Positions 43,086 through 51,163 of a stretch of 64,000 nucleotides of DNA are shown here, one piece after another. The stretch spans positions 1 to 64,000 of the forward strand of contig JAKSDQ010000076.1 of the NCBI GenBank assembly GCA_022360015.1, given 5' to 3'. The notes below the pieces were generated by a model that saw nothing but the letters and a program-made list of their open reading frames with translations, had not been told where the DNA came from and ran no database searches. Source of the stretch: Cytophagales bacterium (GTDB lineage Bacteria > Bacteroidota > Bacteroidia > Cytophagales > Cyclobacteriaceae). The position numbers and the translations under genes were made by a program. The number at the start of each line of letters is the position of its first letter. The stretch's first letter is position 1.

Positions 43086-43531
43086 TTACATTTGAAAGAA
43101 AAATATTGATTGGGGCAATTGGCTTCATGTTGTTTATTATAGCCCTGGTTGTGGGCTGTCTGAGGCAGGATTACTTCCTTGTGGCCAAGGATTATTACAA
43201 GCAGGAAATCAACTATCAGAAACATATAGATAAGGTCCATAACACCTACGCCCGTCAAAGGGAAGTCAGTTTTGAAAACAAGGCAACTGCCGGTTATGTA
43301 AAGTTTCATTTTCCTCAAACGGTCAAAAAAAGTAGCAGGGTGGAAGGTAAAATTACCTTTTTCAGACCTTCTGATGCGAGAAAAGATGTTACCATTCCAA
43401 TCAAGCTGAATGGGTCCAGTCAGCAGGCTATTGATATCCGGTCCCTGGAGAAAGGTTTGTGGAAGGTCAAAGTGGACTGGCAAGAGGAAGGTGAGGCCTT
43501 TTACAACGATTTTACCCTGATTATGCCATGA
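43082..43531 (+). CDS. ccoH: cbb3 oxidase assembly protein, FixH/CcoH family
   Basis: 149 residues: one N-terminal membrane segment (~8-27), then a periplasmic domain. The KDYYKQEINYQKHIDKVHNT segment after the anchor is typical of FixH. It is needed for stable cbb3 assembly in other bacteria. ATG overlaps the ccoG stop by 4 bp, and the next gene overlaps its stop by 4 bp, so translation is likely coupled. Confidence 0.88.
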   Translation: MITFERKILIGAIGFMLFIIALVVGCLRQDYFLVAKDYYKQEINYQKHIDKVHNTYARQREVSFENKATAGYVKFHFPQTVKKSSRVEGKITFFRPSDARKDVTIPIKLNGSSQQAIDIRSLEKGLWKVKVDWQEEGEAFYNDFTLIMP

Positions 43532-44223
43532 GCTTGTACTGGATAGCATTTTTAATTGGCATGGGAGGAAGTGTACATTGTGTAGGTATGTGTGGTCCTA
43601 TTGCGCTGGCCCTACCGGTTAAAAATTTGCATTTCAATGCGGTGTTGATTAATCGCCTGGTATATAACCTTGGCCGTGTAGCCACTTATGCAACCATGGG
43701 ATTCGTTATTGGTGCAGTTGGACTGGGAGCACAATTGATTGGTATACAAAAGTACCTTTCGGTGTTGCTGGGTGTCTGTTTGATAATTTACATCATATTT
43801 TTTGCCAGCCGGTTTCCCCTGCTCTCGCGACTGAAGGTATTTAATGGTTTGCTTGTCAAAATTAAACTTCTTTTTTCCAGAAAAATGTCCATGACCGGCA
43901 AAAGGAATAATTTTTTCATAGGTATGTTAAATGGTCTACTGCCATGTGGGCTCGTATATGTAGCGCTGGTGAATTCCCTGCTGGTCTCCAGTCCCTGGGA
44001 AGGGTTTATTTTTATGGCGGTTTTTGGTTTAGGAACATTGCCGGCTTTGTTTATCCTACCCTTTGCCAACCGCATTTTCAGTTTCCGCCCATGGGTCAAT
44101 GTCAAAAAAATCGTCCCCTTCCTGATTTTTGGTCTGGGTGTATTCCTGATTATCCGCGGAATAAATTTTGACAACCCGTTTTTTACGGCCCCCGGCGAAA
44201 TAATCAGCAACTGTCTTCCTTAA
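43528..44223 (+). CDS. DsbD/TauE-like membrane protein of the cco cluster
   Basis: 231 residues with six or so membrane helices. The N-terminus MSLYWIAFLIGMGGSVHCVG followed by MCGPIALALP carries the His-Cys-x-x-Met-Cys-Gly-Pro motif of the sulfite-exporter TauE/SafE-like or DsbD_2 group found at the end of cbb3 clusters. A second motif, GMLNGLLPCGLVY (~133-145), has a Cys-Gly pair in a matching helix. Such cysteines suggest thiol or copper transfer across the membrane during oxidase maturation; this is inference. Last gene of the cluster, 4-bp overlap with ccoH. Confidence 0.8.
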   Translation: MSLYWIAFLIGMGGSVHCVGMCGPIALALPVKNLHFNAVLINRLVYNLGRVATYATMGFVIGAVGLGAQLIGIQKYLSVLLGVCLIIYIIFFASRFPLLSRLKVFNGLLVKIKLLFSRKMSMTGKRNNFFIGMLNGLLPCGLVYVALVNSLLVSSPWEGFIFMAVFGLGTLPALFILPFANRIFSFRPWVNVKKIVPFLIFGLGVFLIIRGINFDNPFFTAPGEIISNCLP

Positions 44224-44425
44224 AGATTTGTCTTTCAGGGACATATTCTTTTAGATTTATCGTTTGGCTACCCTGTCCCTACAGGACAAGGGTCATTTGC
44301 CTGATTAGGTCTATGCCACCAGTCTTTCCCATCTTCTCAATAGCCAATCATATCCATCATCAGCCCTCTTTACCCCTCATTAATTATCAATTGTCAATTG
44401 TCAATTTATAACCCCCAACCCACTT

Positions 44426-45283
44426 TCATTTCCTACTACCTTCCTTTTCCTTATTGGCTGTTTCCCTGTAAGCAAAAATCGGCTGATGCAATTGCTCGCA
44501 CAGGTGGTTTGTTACCTTATGGGTAAATAAATCTATGATAATATGCCGTTTTCTGGGGAAAATCATCAGCACATCGGCTTCCACCTCCTTCATATGATCG
44601 ATAAGCCCCCTTTCCACGGAATGACTTGCTACTGCGTGAAAATGAAAAGGGATTTCTTCAAATAGCTGTTTTAGGACATCCTGTTGCTGTTCCGGATAGT
44701 TTGTATCTGCCGGGGTTTCATTGATATGGATCACGTAGAAGTTGCAGTCAAAAATCTGTCTGAGATAAGATAACCAGGATTTTAGTGCACCGGTATCCAT
44801 TTCAATTTTATCAAGCGCTACAGCCACATTAGACCAATGAAGCGATCTGGCTTCTTTAGGAATAGCAATGACCGGGCATCTGGCATTATTTATGATGTCT
44901 GTGGTGGTACTTCCCACAACCTTGCTTAAAATATCAGTTTCCCCTTTAGTACCCATAACAACCAAGTCAATACCGGCAGCATCCAAATAATTGAGCAAGG
45001 CAGAGCTTGTGAGGCCAAACTCTACCGCGAAAGCATGTGGAATATTTTCCAGGGAAGGTACATCCGATGCCAGCTCCTTTAGTTTTTTCTCAGAAACCAG
45101 TTGTTGATTTTTAATCATTGACTCGTTCACAAAAAATGAGGTGTCACCACCGGCGGTTATATGGTAAACATGTACGATTTCTAACCGGGCATTCATTTTA
45201 CCGGCTAATTCCGTGGCATATTTCAGCGCATTGACCGATGTATCGGAAAAGTCAACAGGAACCAGTATTTTTTTAATATCCAA
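44426..45283 (-). CDS. Universal stress protein, tandem two-domain type (third of three)
   Basis: 285 residues made of two UspA domains (~1-147 and ~150-280). The first begins MDIKKILVPVDFSDTSVNAL and ends with the ATP-binding GTKGETDILSKVVGSTTTD (G-x-x-G-x(9)-G-(S/N) motif, ~113-130). The second lacks the full glycine motif. Start codon is TTG at 45281-45283; no ATG fits. It is 5 bp after the second usp gene, so all three are one operon. Role in survival under low oxygen or energy stress is inferred from the family and from the nearby Crp/Fnr-type box. Confidence 0.88.
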   Translation of the reverse strand: MDIKKILVPVDFSDTSVNALKYATELAGKMNARLEIVHVYHITAGGDTSFFVNESMIKNQQLVSEKKLKELASDVPSLENIPHAFAVEFGLTSSALLNYLDAAGIDLVVMGTKGETDILSKVVGSTTTDIINNARCPVIAIPKEARSLHWSNVAVALDKIEMDTGALKSWLSYLRQIFDCNFYVIHINETPADTNYPEQQQDVLKQLFEEIPFHFHAVASHSVERGLIDHMKEVEADVLMIFPRKRHIIIDLFTHKVTNHLCEQLHQPIFAYRETANKEKEGSRK

Positions 45284-45288
45284 CGCCT

Positions 45289-46116
45289 TTAATTAATAGT
45301 TAATAATGGAATTTTTGCGTGAAGCAGCATCGTTCTGGTGACACTTCGTTTAAACAGTTTTTCAAAAAAAGGATGCTTTTTAGGCAGCAAAACCAACATG
45401 TCGATGTCATTATGGTCCAGATAATCGTTGATTCCCTCCTCGATATTTTTGTTTTCGATAAAATGAAAATAGTTTTCAATATCCGAGAACTCCTTTTTAT
45501 AGGCCAGTACTTCCCAGGCTTGTTCGTAGGGTATTTCACTGGGTTTATCACTGACATGAAGAAAGTGCACCGCGGCATTGTATTGTTCCGCAATCTTTAT
45601 CAGCATTCTCAACGGAAGGTCTTTGTTTTCGTGATTGAGGTCTACTGCAATAGCGATATTATTGATTTTTCTGGATTTTATGTTTTCCGGAATGGCCAGT
45701 ACAGGGCAGGTGGCTCTTTTTGCTACATGAAAGGTATTACTACCAATAACAACCTCAGCCAGATTGCTGGCCCCTTTGGTTCCCATAACCACCAAATCGA
45801 TTCGTTTTTCACTAATCTCCTGTTCTACAGCCTCCACAGGAAAAGCCATTTCCACCTTGTATTCTACCTCCACCATATTCAACTCGGGAATTTTACCGGG
45901 CAGCAGTGAAAACTTTTCCTTCATTTCCTTTTCATAATCATCATATATGGAAGGATCGAAAGTATAGTTTATATCAGCCGCAGGAATGGGAATCTTGTAG
46001 CCATTGATTACGGTGATCTTAGCTTTAAAGTCTTTGGCCATCGTCAGTGCATAGCGTAAAGCATTGAGGGAGCACTCTGAGAAGTCTATTGGAACTAAAA
46101 TATTATTAATCTGCAT
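45289..46116 (-). CDS. Universal stress protein, tandem two-domain type (second of three)
   Basis: 275 residues. The first UspA domain (~1-143) starts MQINNILVPIDFSECSLNAL and has GTKGASNLAEVVIGSNTFH (~113-131) with the ATP-binding glycines. The second domain (~150-275) is degenerate and ends VTRTMLLHAKIPLLTIN. Sits 11 bp after the first usp gene and 5 bp before the third. The three paralogues differ enough to predate this genome's recent history. Confidence 0.9.
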   Translation of the reverse strand: MQINNILVPIDFSECSLNALRYALTMAKDFKAKITVINGYKIPIPAADINYTFDPSIYDDYEKEMKEKFSLLPGKIPELNMVEVEYKVEMAFPVEAVEQEISEKRIDLVVMGTKGASNLAEVVIGSNTFHVAKRATCPVLAIPENIKSRKINNIAIAVDLNHENKDLPLRMLIKIAEQYNAAVHFLHVSDKPSEIPYEQAWEVLAYKKEFSDIENYFHFIENKNIEEGINDYLDHNDIDMLVLLPKKHPFFEKLFKRSVTRTMLLHAKIPLLTIN

Positions 46117-46127
46117 GGAATTAGTGT

Positions 46128-46958
46128 TTATATATGAATAGTCAATAACGGAATTTTTGAATGCAAAACTATTTTACGGGTGTGGTTTCCCCTTAATATC
46201 CTGTCCAGTAAAGTATGTTCCCTCGGAAGCATGACAATCATATCGACCGGATGCTCATCCATAAAGTCATTTAAGCCGTCTTCGAATTTATCGTGGGTTT
46301 CAAAATGGTAAGACCGCTTTATGCCTTTCAGGTTGTTTTCAAGCTTTTTTGCCTCAGATACAGATTCGTTGCTGATGTAATCCCGCGGACTGATATGCAA
46401 TACGTGCAACTCGGCGTTGAAAAGGTCTATGATCATTTTCAGGGGATCCAGCTTATTGTAATCATCGATTTCCCTGTAATCACTGGCGAGTAGTATGTTG
46501 TTTGTTTTTTGCAGGCCTGCATTTTCCGGTATTGCCAAAACCGGGACTTTTGCCCGTTTAATCACACTGTTTGTATTGCTGCCCAGTAAGATTTCTTCAA
46601 CGCCACTGGCGCCATGAGTTCCCATTACCACCAAATCGATGTCATATTCAGCTACAGCCGATAAGATTTCGTCTACCGCAAAACCATGCCTTATCACGCA
46701 TTTGTAATTAATATCATCGAGTTGTGGCAGGGATTCTTCCAAAGCCTGAAAATCCTCTTTTACATTTTCCTCGACTTCACTTGCCAGGGAGTGAACAATG
46801 GCAGTAGAGCCCACCCTCGCATGGGGTACCGGCACATGAAACGCACTCATCAATATAATCCTTGCTTCGGCAATTTCTGCAAGGTGAATGGCATTGACCA
46901 ATGCATTTTTAGCGCAGGTGGAAAAATCTGTCGGTACCAGAATATTCTCAATTTTCAT
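46128..46958 (-). CDS. Universal stress protein, tandem two-domain type (first of three)
   Basis: The frame opens at 47036, but the ATG at 46958 (MKIENILVPTDFSTCAKNAL) is the proper UspA start, giving 276 residues. ATP-binding GTHGASGVEEILLGSNTNS lies at ~116-134. The second domain is degenerate and ends ILLDR-like then TRKIVLHSKIPLLTIHI. First gene of the usp operon; its upstream region is shared with the divergent cNMP-domain gene and holds a Crp/Fnr-type box at 47059-47070, so joint control by oxygen or energy state is likely. Confidence 0.9.
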   Translation of the reverse strand: MKIENILVPTDFSTCAKNALVNAIHLAEIAEARIILMSAFHVPVPHARVGSTAIVHSLASEVEENVKEDFQALEESLPQLDDINYKCVIRHGFAVDEILSAVAEYDIDLVVMGTHGASGVEEILLGSNTNSVIKRAKVPVLAIPENAGLQKTNNILLASDYREIDDYNKLDPLKMIIDLFNAELHVLHISPRDYISNESVSEAKKLENNLKGIKRSYHFETHDKFEDGLNDFMDEHPVDMIVMLPREHTLLDRILRGNHTRKIVLHSKIPLLTIHI

Positions 46959-47058
46959 TATTCTTTTTATTTGTTTGAATTTAATCCTTGTTTTCAATTC
47001 AGACCATAATTTCCATCCAAACCAGTCATTTTTCAATGATGGAAATCAAAGCTGCCGG

Positions 47059-47101
47059 TGACAAAAGTCATAACCTGAAAAATTGAATAAATATAACTTT
47101 A
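47059..47101 (+). promoter_or_regulatory. Predicted Crp/Fnr-activated promoter between usp and cNMP-domain genes
   Basis: TGACAAAAGTCA (47059-47070) is a TGAC-N4-GTCA palindrome. Twenty-three bases later comes TAACTTTA (47094-47101), TAnnTTTG with one change, ahead of the plus-strand gene at 47135. For the divergent usp operon the nearest -7-like element (CTGGTTTG, minus strand, 47018-47025) lies farther away, so control there is less certain. Confidence 0.65.
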
Positions 47102-47134
47102 AAAAAACAAAATAAGCAATGGGTAAAATCTAAT

Positions 47135-47563
47135 ATGTTATGTAATAGTGACAACCCGGTTTTTAATTCAAATAACAAACTTTTTATGAATACAATTTTA
47201 CAGTGGTTTGGTCAGGAAAATTTGAATAATTGTGGCCCCCAAGATGTTTTGTATAATGAAGGTGATAAAGCAGAAAATGTATATTTGTTACAAACGGGCG
47301 CTATCAACCTGTATAAAAAAAACAGCAAGCAACAACCTCAACTGATCCACAAGATTTATCCCGGCGAAATATTCGGGATCTCCTCCCTGTTATGCCAGCC
47401 AAGCTATCATGTCACTGCCCAATCGGAGGATAAGGCCACCTATATGCAAGTGTCGAGCCATGATTTATTCGGTTTCTTAAGAAAACATCCCGAACAGCAA
47501 ATTTACCTCGCACAAAAACTGGCCTGGAGAATAGAACTGATTGAAAACGGTATAGCCGACTAA
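47135..47563 (+). CDS. Stand-alone cyclic-nucleotide-binding-type domain protein
   Basis: 142 residues; a start at ATG 47186 (MNTILQWFGQENLNN) is also possible and gives 125. It has the N-terminal sensor beta-barrel of Crp/Fnr proteins: GPQDVLYNEGDKAENVYLLQ, TGAINLYKK, LIHKIYPGEIFGISSLL and the start of the dimer helix (LAQKLAWRIELIEN). The helix-turn-helix output domain is missing, and the stop is clean, followed by unrelated sequence. It lacks Cys residues that could hold an iron-sulfur cluster. It may modulate the full Crp/Fnr protein by heterodimer formation or ligand capture; this is speculation. Confidence 0.8.
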   Translation: MLCNSDNPVFNSNNKLFMNTILQWFGQENLNNCGPQDVLYNEGDKAENVYLLQTGAINLYKKNSKQQPQLIHKIYPGEIFGISSLLCQPSYHVTAQSEDKATYMQVSSHDLFGFLRKHPEQQIYLAQKLAWRIELIENGIAD

Positions 47564-47695
47564 CAAATCCACCTGATTCTACCTGGCGGAAGACAATCGG
47601 CCACTAAACAGTTAGTTTTTTTACAACAATTAGAAAGAATTAAATTAGTATGTACTAAATTCGCTGTTGTACGACTAACCTTTAGGTGATAGTAA

Positions 47696-49102
47696 ATGAC
47701 CGATATTCAAATTCAGGACCAAATGTTCACAGCACTGTTTGATTCCCTCGCTGAGGGCATTGTGGTGATCGATGAAAATGGTAAAATAATCATGGCCAAT
47801 CGAAGATCTTTGAAGCTATTTGGTTATGAAAAGGGCGAGTTGATGGGGGCTGACCTTGAGATGCTGGTTCCTGATCGCTTTAAAAAAAAGCATGAGAAGC
47901 ATCGCGAATCCTACAGCGAAGATCCACGGATGCGGGCTATGGGCAAGGGTTTGGATTTATACGCCAGGCGAAAGGATGGTACAGAATTCCCGGTCGAAAT
48001 CAGTTTAAGCTATACGAGATCCTTCGATAAAATGAGGATTATTGCCTTCATTATCGATATTACTGAGCGGAAAAAGGTGGAATTAACCTTGCGCAGGGAA
48101 AAGGAAAAGGCACAACTGTACCTGGACATCGCTACGTCTATTTTTGTGGTAGTGGATATGACAGGAAATGTTACTTTAATCAATCAAAAAGGCTGTGAGA
48201 TATTGGGTTATAAGGAAAAAGATATTCTGGGAAAGAACTGGTTTGATAATTTTGTGCCGGCTGATGTCAGAGAAAAAGTTCAGCATGTTTTTAACCAAAT
48301 GATAAGCGGCGAGCTTGAAAAGATAGAATTTTTTAATAATGAAGTATTACGCCGGAATGGATCGAGGCGTTTAATTGAGTGGCACAATACCATTGTGAGG
48401 GACGAGCATAACCAAATTGCAGGAACACTGAGTTCGGGTATTGATATCACCAAAGTGAGCCAGATCGAAAAGCTTCAGATGGAAGCCCTGCATCACGGCC
48501 AGGAAAATGAGCGTAGAAGATTGGCCAGGGAACTGCATGACGGCCTCGTACAAACCTTGTCGGCGGTAAACATCAATTTAAATGTTTTAGAGGAAGGGAT
48601 TGAAAAACTGGACAAGGATGAAAGGAACGCATATAAAAAAGCCTTACATTTTCTGAAAGAAGCCATTAAGGATACCAGGAACATTTCCCACGATTTGATG
48701 CCCTATGGCCTGGAACTTTCCGGATTGGTGAAGGCCATACAAAACCTTTGTAAAAAAGTACCCGAAAATATTACGGTGGATTTTTCTTACAGTGACAATA
48801 TAGGAAGGCTAAATCAACACCTGGAACTGGGAATTTACCGGATTTTGCAGGAGTTAATTAACAATATCCTCAAACATGCCGACGCGGATGCCATTAAAAT
48901 TGCCTTATTCAGGTATGACGAGATAATAAATCTTAAGGTCGAAGATAATGGATCAGGGTTTTCAGGGACCCTGGATGAGGTAAAGTTAAACGGAATAGGT
49001 TTAAGAAACATTACTACCAGGGTTATTTCCCTGAACGGTAAACTGGATTTTGAATCCAGACAGCGGAAAGGGGTGCGTGTTCACGCAGTTTTTCCTATTT
49101 AA
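47696..49102 (+). CDS. PAS-PAS sensor histidine kinase, NarX/DesK type
   Basis: 468 residues, no membrane segment. PAS 1 (~8-130, FDSLAEGIVVIDENGKIIMA), PAS 2 (~138-255, IATSIFVVVDMTGNVTLINQ), HisKA_3 with the phospho-acceptor in RRRLARELHDGLVQTLSAV (~274-292), and an ATPase domain with ELINNILKHADA (N box), VEDNGSGF (G1) and GIGLRNITTRV (G2). A cytoplasmic sensor, possibly of redox or oxygen state through the PAS domains. It is followed after 78 bp by a NarL-type response regulator, its likely partner. Confidence 0.9.
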   Translation: MTDIQIQDQMFTALFDSLAEGIVVIDENGKIIMANRRSLKLFGYEKGELMGADLEMLVPDRFKKKHEKHRESYSEDPRMRAMGKGLDLYARRKDGTEFPVEISLSYTRSFDKMRIIAFIIDITERKKVELTLRREKEKAQLYLDIATSIFVVVDMTGNVTLINQKGCEILGYKEKDILGKNWFDNFVPADVREKVQHVFNQMISGELEKIEFFNNEVLRRNGSRRLIEWHNTIVRDEHNQIAGTLSSGIDITKVSQIEKLQMEALHHGQENERRRLARELHDGLVQTLSAVNINLNVLEEGIEKLDKDERNAYKKALHFLKEAIKDTRNISHDLMPYGLELSGLVKAIQNLCKKVPENITVDFSYSDNIGRLNQHLELGIYRILQELINNILKHADADAIKIALFRYDEIINLKVEDNGSGFSGTLDEVKLNGIGLRNITTRVISLNGKLDFESRQRKGVRVHAVFPI

Positions 49103-49180
49103 TTAGGAGAGATAGTTAAGTTGCACTATTTTTAGCTAAAATTAACGGACTGTTTACTGACCTAATTGATAACATCCCCG

Positions 49181-49840
49181 GTGCAACCCATAAAAGTAAT
49201 ATTAGTCGACGATCATGAAATAATCAGGGATGGTATTAGAGCCTTGTTAAAAGGAGCTATTGGCATCGAAATAGCCGGGGAGGCGGAAAATGGGCAGGAA
49301 GCCATAGATATTCTGGAGCAAGGAGAGGTTGATCTTGTTTTAATGGACATTTCGATGCCGGTGATGGATGGAATTGATGCGACAAATTATATATCCCAAA
49401 ATTATCCTGCGGTGAAAGTAATAGTTTTGTCCATGCATGATGATGAGTCTCATATCATCAACATGCTTAAAGCCGGGGCAGTGGGCTATATTTTTAAAAA
49501 TACCGGTAAAATCAAACTGATTGAAGCCATAAAAACCGTTTCTTCGGGTGAAAGCTTCTTTGCCAAGGAAGCCTCACAAAGAATCATGGAACACTTCATG
49601 CAGCATAAAGCCACTGAAAAAAGAAACGGCAGTGTTGAAGATGTCAAACGGTTAACCGAAAGGGAAAAGGAGGTATTGAGGTTAATTGCTGAGGAATATA
49701 CCAACCAGGAAATTGCTGATAAACTTTTTTTAAGTCCCCGGACCATTGACACCCATCGTCGTAACCTGCTTCAAAAACTTAATGTCAAAAATACTGCAGG
49801 ACTTGTTAAGGTGGCCATCAAATGCGGGCTACTCGATTAG
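49181..49840 (+). CDS. NarL/FixJ-family response regulator
   Basis: About 219 residues. The frame has a TTG at 49166 and a GTG at 49181 but no ATG; GTG gives the usual tight N-terminus (MQPIKVILVDDHEIIRDGI) and is preferred. Receiver domain with VDDHE, phosphorylated Asp in LVLMDISMPVMDG (~53), and Lys in GYIFKNT. The LuxR-type helix-turn-helix (LTEREKEVLRLIAEEYTNQE, then LFLSPRTIDTHRRNLLQKL) is at the C-terminus. Likely phosphorylated by the upstream PAS kinase. TAGGTATT direct repeats just downstream may be its binding sites. Confidence 0.9.
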   Translation: MQPIKVILVDDHEIIRDGIRALLKGAIGIEIAGEAENGQEAIDILEQGEVDLVLMDISMPVMDGIDATNYISQNYPAVKVIVLSMHDDESHIINMLKAGAVGYIFKNTGKIKLIEAIKTVSSGESFFAKEASQRIMEHFMQHKATEKRNGSVEDVKRLTEREKEVLRLIAEEYTNQEIADKLFLSPRTIDTHRRNLLQKLNVKNTAGLVKVAIKCGLLD

Positions 49841-49865
49841 TGCCCGAAACCATCCGGTTTTTACA

Positions 49866-49896
49866 CTAGGTAAAAAAGCGTAGGTATTTAGGTATT
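49866..49896. promoter_or_regulatory. TAGGTATT direct repeats, possible NarL-type boxes
   Basis: TAGGTATT occurs head to tail at 49881-49888 and 49889-49896, with a further TAGGTA at 49866-49871. On the minus strand these read TACCTA, which agrees with the first six positions of the NarL heptamer TACYYMT. They lie between the NarL-type regulator and the Crp/Fnr gene. Another TAGGTAT lies at 50887. Confidence 0.4.
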
Positions 49897-49961
49897 TCAT
49901 CGTATTTTTCCAATTACGTTTTTTGCGTCTAACATAATAGCGAAAGTAAACTTAACTTCGG

Positions 49962-50711
49962 ATGTTGTTTTTTTTACATCATAACTTGAACGCTATGAGA
50001 CATTTAACGCAAAACCTGACCCTTACTCCTATATCCGGAACGCTTACATTTGATAACACCTTCTCCAACAAAATGAACCAGATCAAGGAGAATTTTGAAA
50101 GCATTTTTTACAAAAAAGGACAGATACTTTTCAACGAAGGTAACCTGGCCCGAGGCCTGCATTACATTGAGTCGGGAATCGTTAAAATATACAAATACGG
50201 AAGCGACGGAAAGGAGCAGATTCTACGCATTGCCAAAAAAGGCGATATCGTTGGCTATAAAAGCTTATTAAGCGATACAAACTACAATGTATCTGCTTCT
50301 ATTCTTGAAGACGCGAGATTGACCTATATTCCCAAGGAGGATTTTTTGGACCTGTTCAAAAACGACCAGGAAATTTCCAGTAATGTGATGAGACTGTTGT
50401 GTAACGACCTGGTGAACATCGAATCCAAAATGGTGTCTATGGCTTACAAGCCTGTAAGAGGCCGGCTGGCGGAAACCCTTTTGGAACTCGACGGGATGTT
50501 TCACGAACATAAAGAAGATCAAAAATCTAAAAAAGGTAGCTTTATCCAGTTGAGCAGAGAAGATCTGGCCAACCTGATAGGAACTGCCAAGGAAACTGTT
50601 ATCAGGCTACTTTCAGAGTTCAAAACCGAAAAGCTCATAAAAACTGAGGGCAAGAAAATAGCCATTCTGGACTACCAGGGACTTATGAGAATCGATAACT
50701 TATATCACTAG
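49962..50711 (+). CDS. Crp/Fnr-family transcription regulator
   Basis: Up to 249 residues; ATG at 49995 and 50073 (MNQIKENFESIFYKKGQILF) are alternative starts, the last giving the usual family N-terminus of ~212 residues. Sensor domain FYKKGQILFNEGNLARGLHY through GDIVGYKSLL and a winged helix-turn-helix (LSREDLANLIGTAKETVIRL, then KLIKTEGKKIAILD). The recognition helix KETVIR keeps the Glu-x3-Arg spacing of Crp and Fnr that reads TGA half-sites. There is no N-terminal cysteine cluster, so it is not a typical iron-sulfur Fnr. It is the best candidate in the window to bind the TGAC-N4-GTCA boxes. Directly downstream of the two-component pair. Confidence 0.9.
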   Translation: MLFFLHHNLNAMRHLTQNLTLTPISGTLTFDNTFSNKMNQIKENFESIFYKKGQILFNEGNLARGLHYIESGIVKIYKYGSDGKEQILRIAKKGDIVGYKSLLSDTNYNVSASILEDARLTYIPKEDFLDLFKNDQEISSNVMRLLCNDLVNIESKMVSMAYKPVRGRLAETLLELDGMFHEHKEDQKSKKGSFIQLSREDLANLIGTAKETVIRLLSEFKTEKLIKTEGKKIAILDYQGLMRIDNLYH

Positions 50712-50756
50712 TAATTATATTAATTCCTTATATTTAATTCCTGATCTTTTCAACTA

Positions 50757-50797
50757 GTGCGCGCTCGGGGGAAACGGAGCGCGTGCTATGCTTTTTT
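50757..50797 (+). terminator. Terminator of the Crp/Fnr gene
   Basis: GCGCGCTC (50759-50766) and GAGCGCG (50777-50783) pair around a G-rich loop, and CTTTTTT follows at 50791-50797. It starts ~46 bp after the stop. Confidence 0.6.
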
Positions 50798-50914
50798 CAT
50801 GCTTTCCTAAATAATCCTCTGTAAATATTCCCCTCTACACATTCTCCATTTTGGCCAACCCGTATTCTAAGGAAAATGTAAATAGTTAGGTATATTTTTT
50901 TAACAACTAAGTGC

Positions 50915-51155
50915 AATTAGTAATTGATAATTGACAATTATTTTATGGTGTACACTCTTGGGCCTGGTATTATGAAATCATCGCATCCTCTGATCATTAA
51001 GGTTAACGGATAGGGCAAGTGGCTCGGTTGTGCTCCTCCGATGTCGAAAGGCACAAGCGTCCCGTGGCTGTTGCACAACTCAAACATGTGCCTGTATTTT
51101 ATCGGTGAAAACCTCTGTGTCTCTTTGTGTCTTGGTGCCTCCGTGGTGAACAATG
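50915..51155 (+). repeat. Full-length dispersed intergenic repeat, direct copy
   Basis: Module X (AATTGATAATTGACAATTAT, TTATGGTG, ATTATGAAATCATCGCATCC, TCTGATCATTAAGG) runs into module Y (GGATAGGGCAAGTG, GGCACAAGCGTCCCGTGGCT, GTTGCACAAC, AACATGTGCCTGTATTTTAT, CGGTGAAAACC, CTGTGTCTCTTTGTGTCTTG, GTGCCTCCGTGGT). It pairs as an inverted copy with 26090-26335, 25 kb away. Partial copies are at 4674-4740, 8511-8620 and 25855-25935. The X-type AATTGTCAATTG strings also appear at ~20.1, ~20.18 and ~44.39 kb. Confidence 0.75.
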
Positions 51156-51163
51156 GTTAACGC

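Larger units (their letters stand above)
50712..51163. other. Spacer with terminator and full dispersed repeat
   Basis: About 450 bases between the Crp/Fnr gene and the DUF4132 gene, whose 3' ends face each other. It holds a terminator hairpin (50757-50797) and a full copy of the dispersed repeat (50915-51155). The frame across 50938-51153 on the minus strand is part of the repeat and is not considered a gene. Confidence 0.6.

Noticed and set aside
47018-47025. Crp/Fnr-driven promoter for the usp operon on the minus strand
   Set aside because: The nearest -7-like element does not keep the 23-nt spacing seen at the three plus-strand promoters, so direct activation of usp by the same box is left as a possibility only.
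50938-51153. Minus-strand open frame of 71 codons
   Set aside because: Part of the full-length repeat; no start context or family features.
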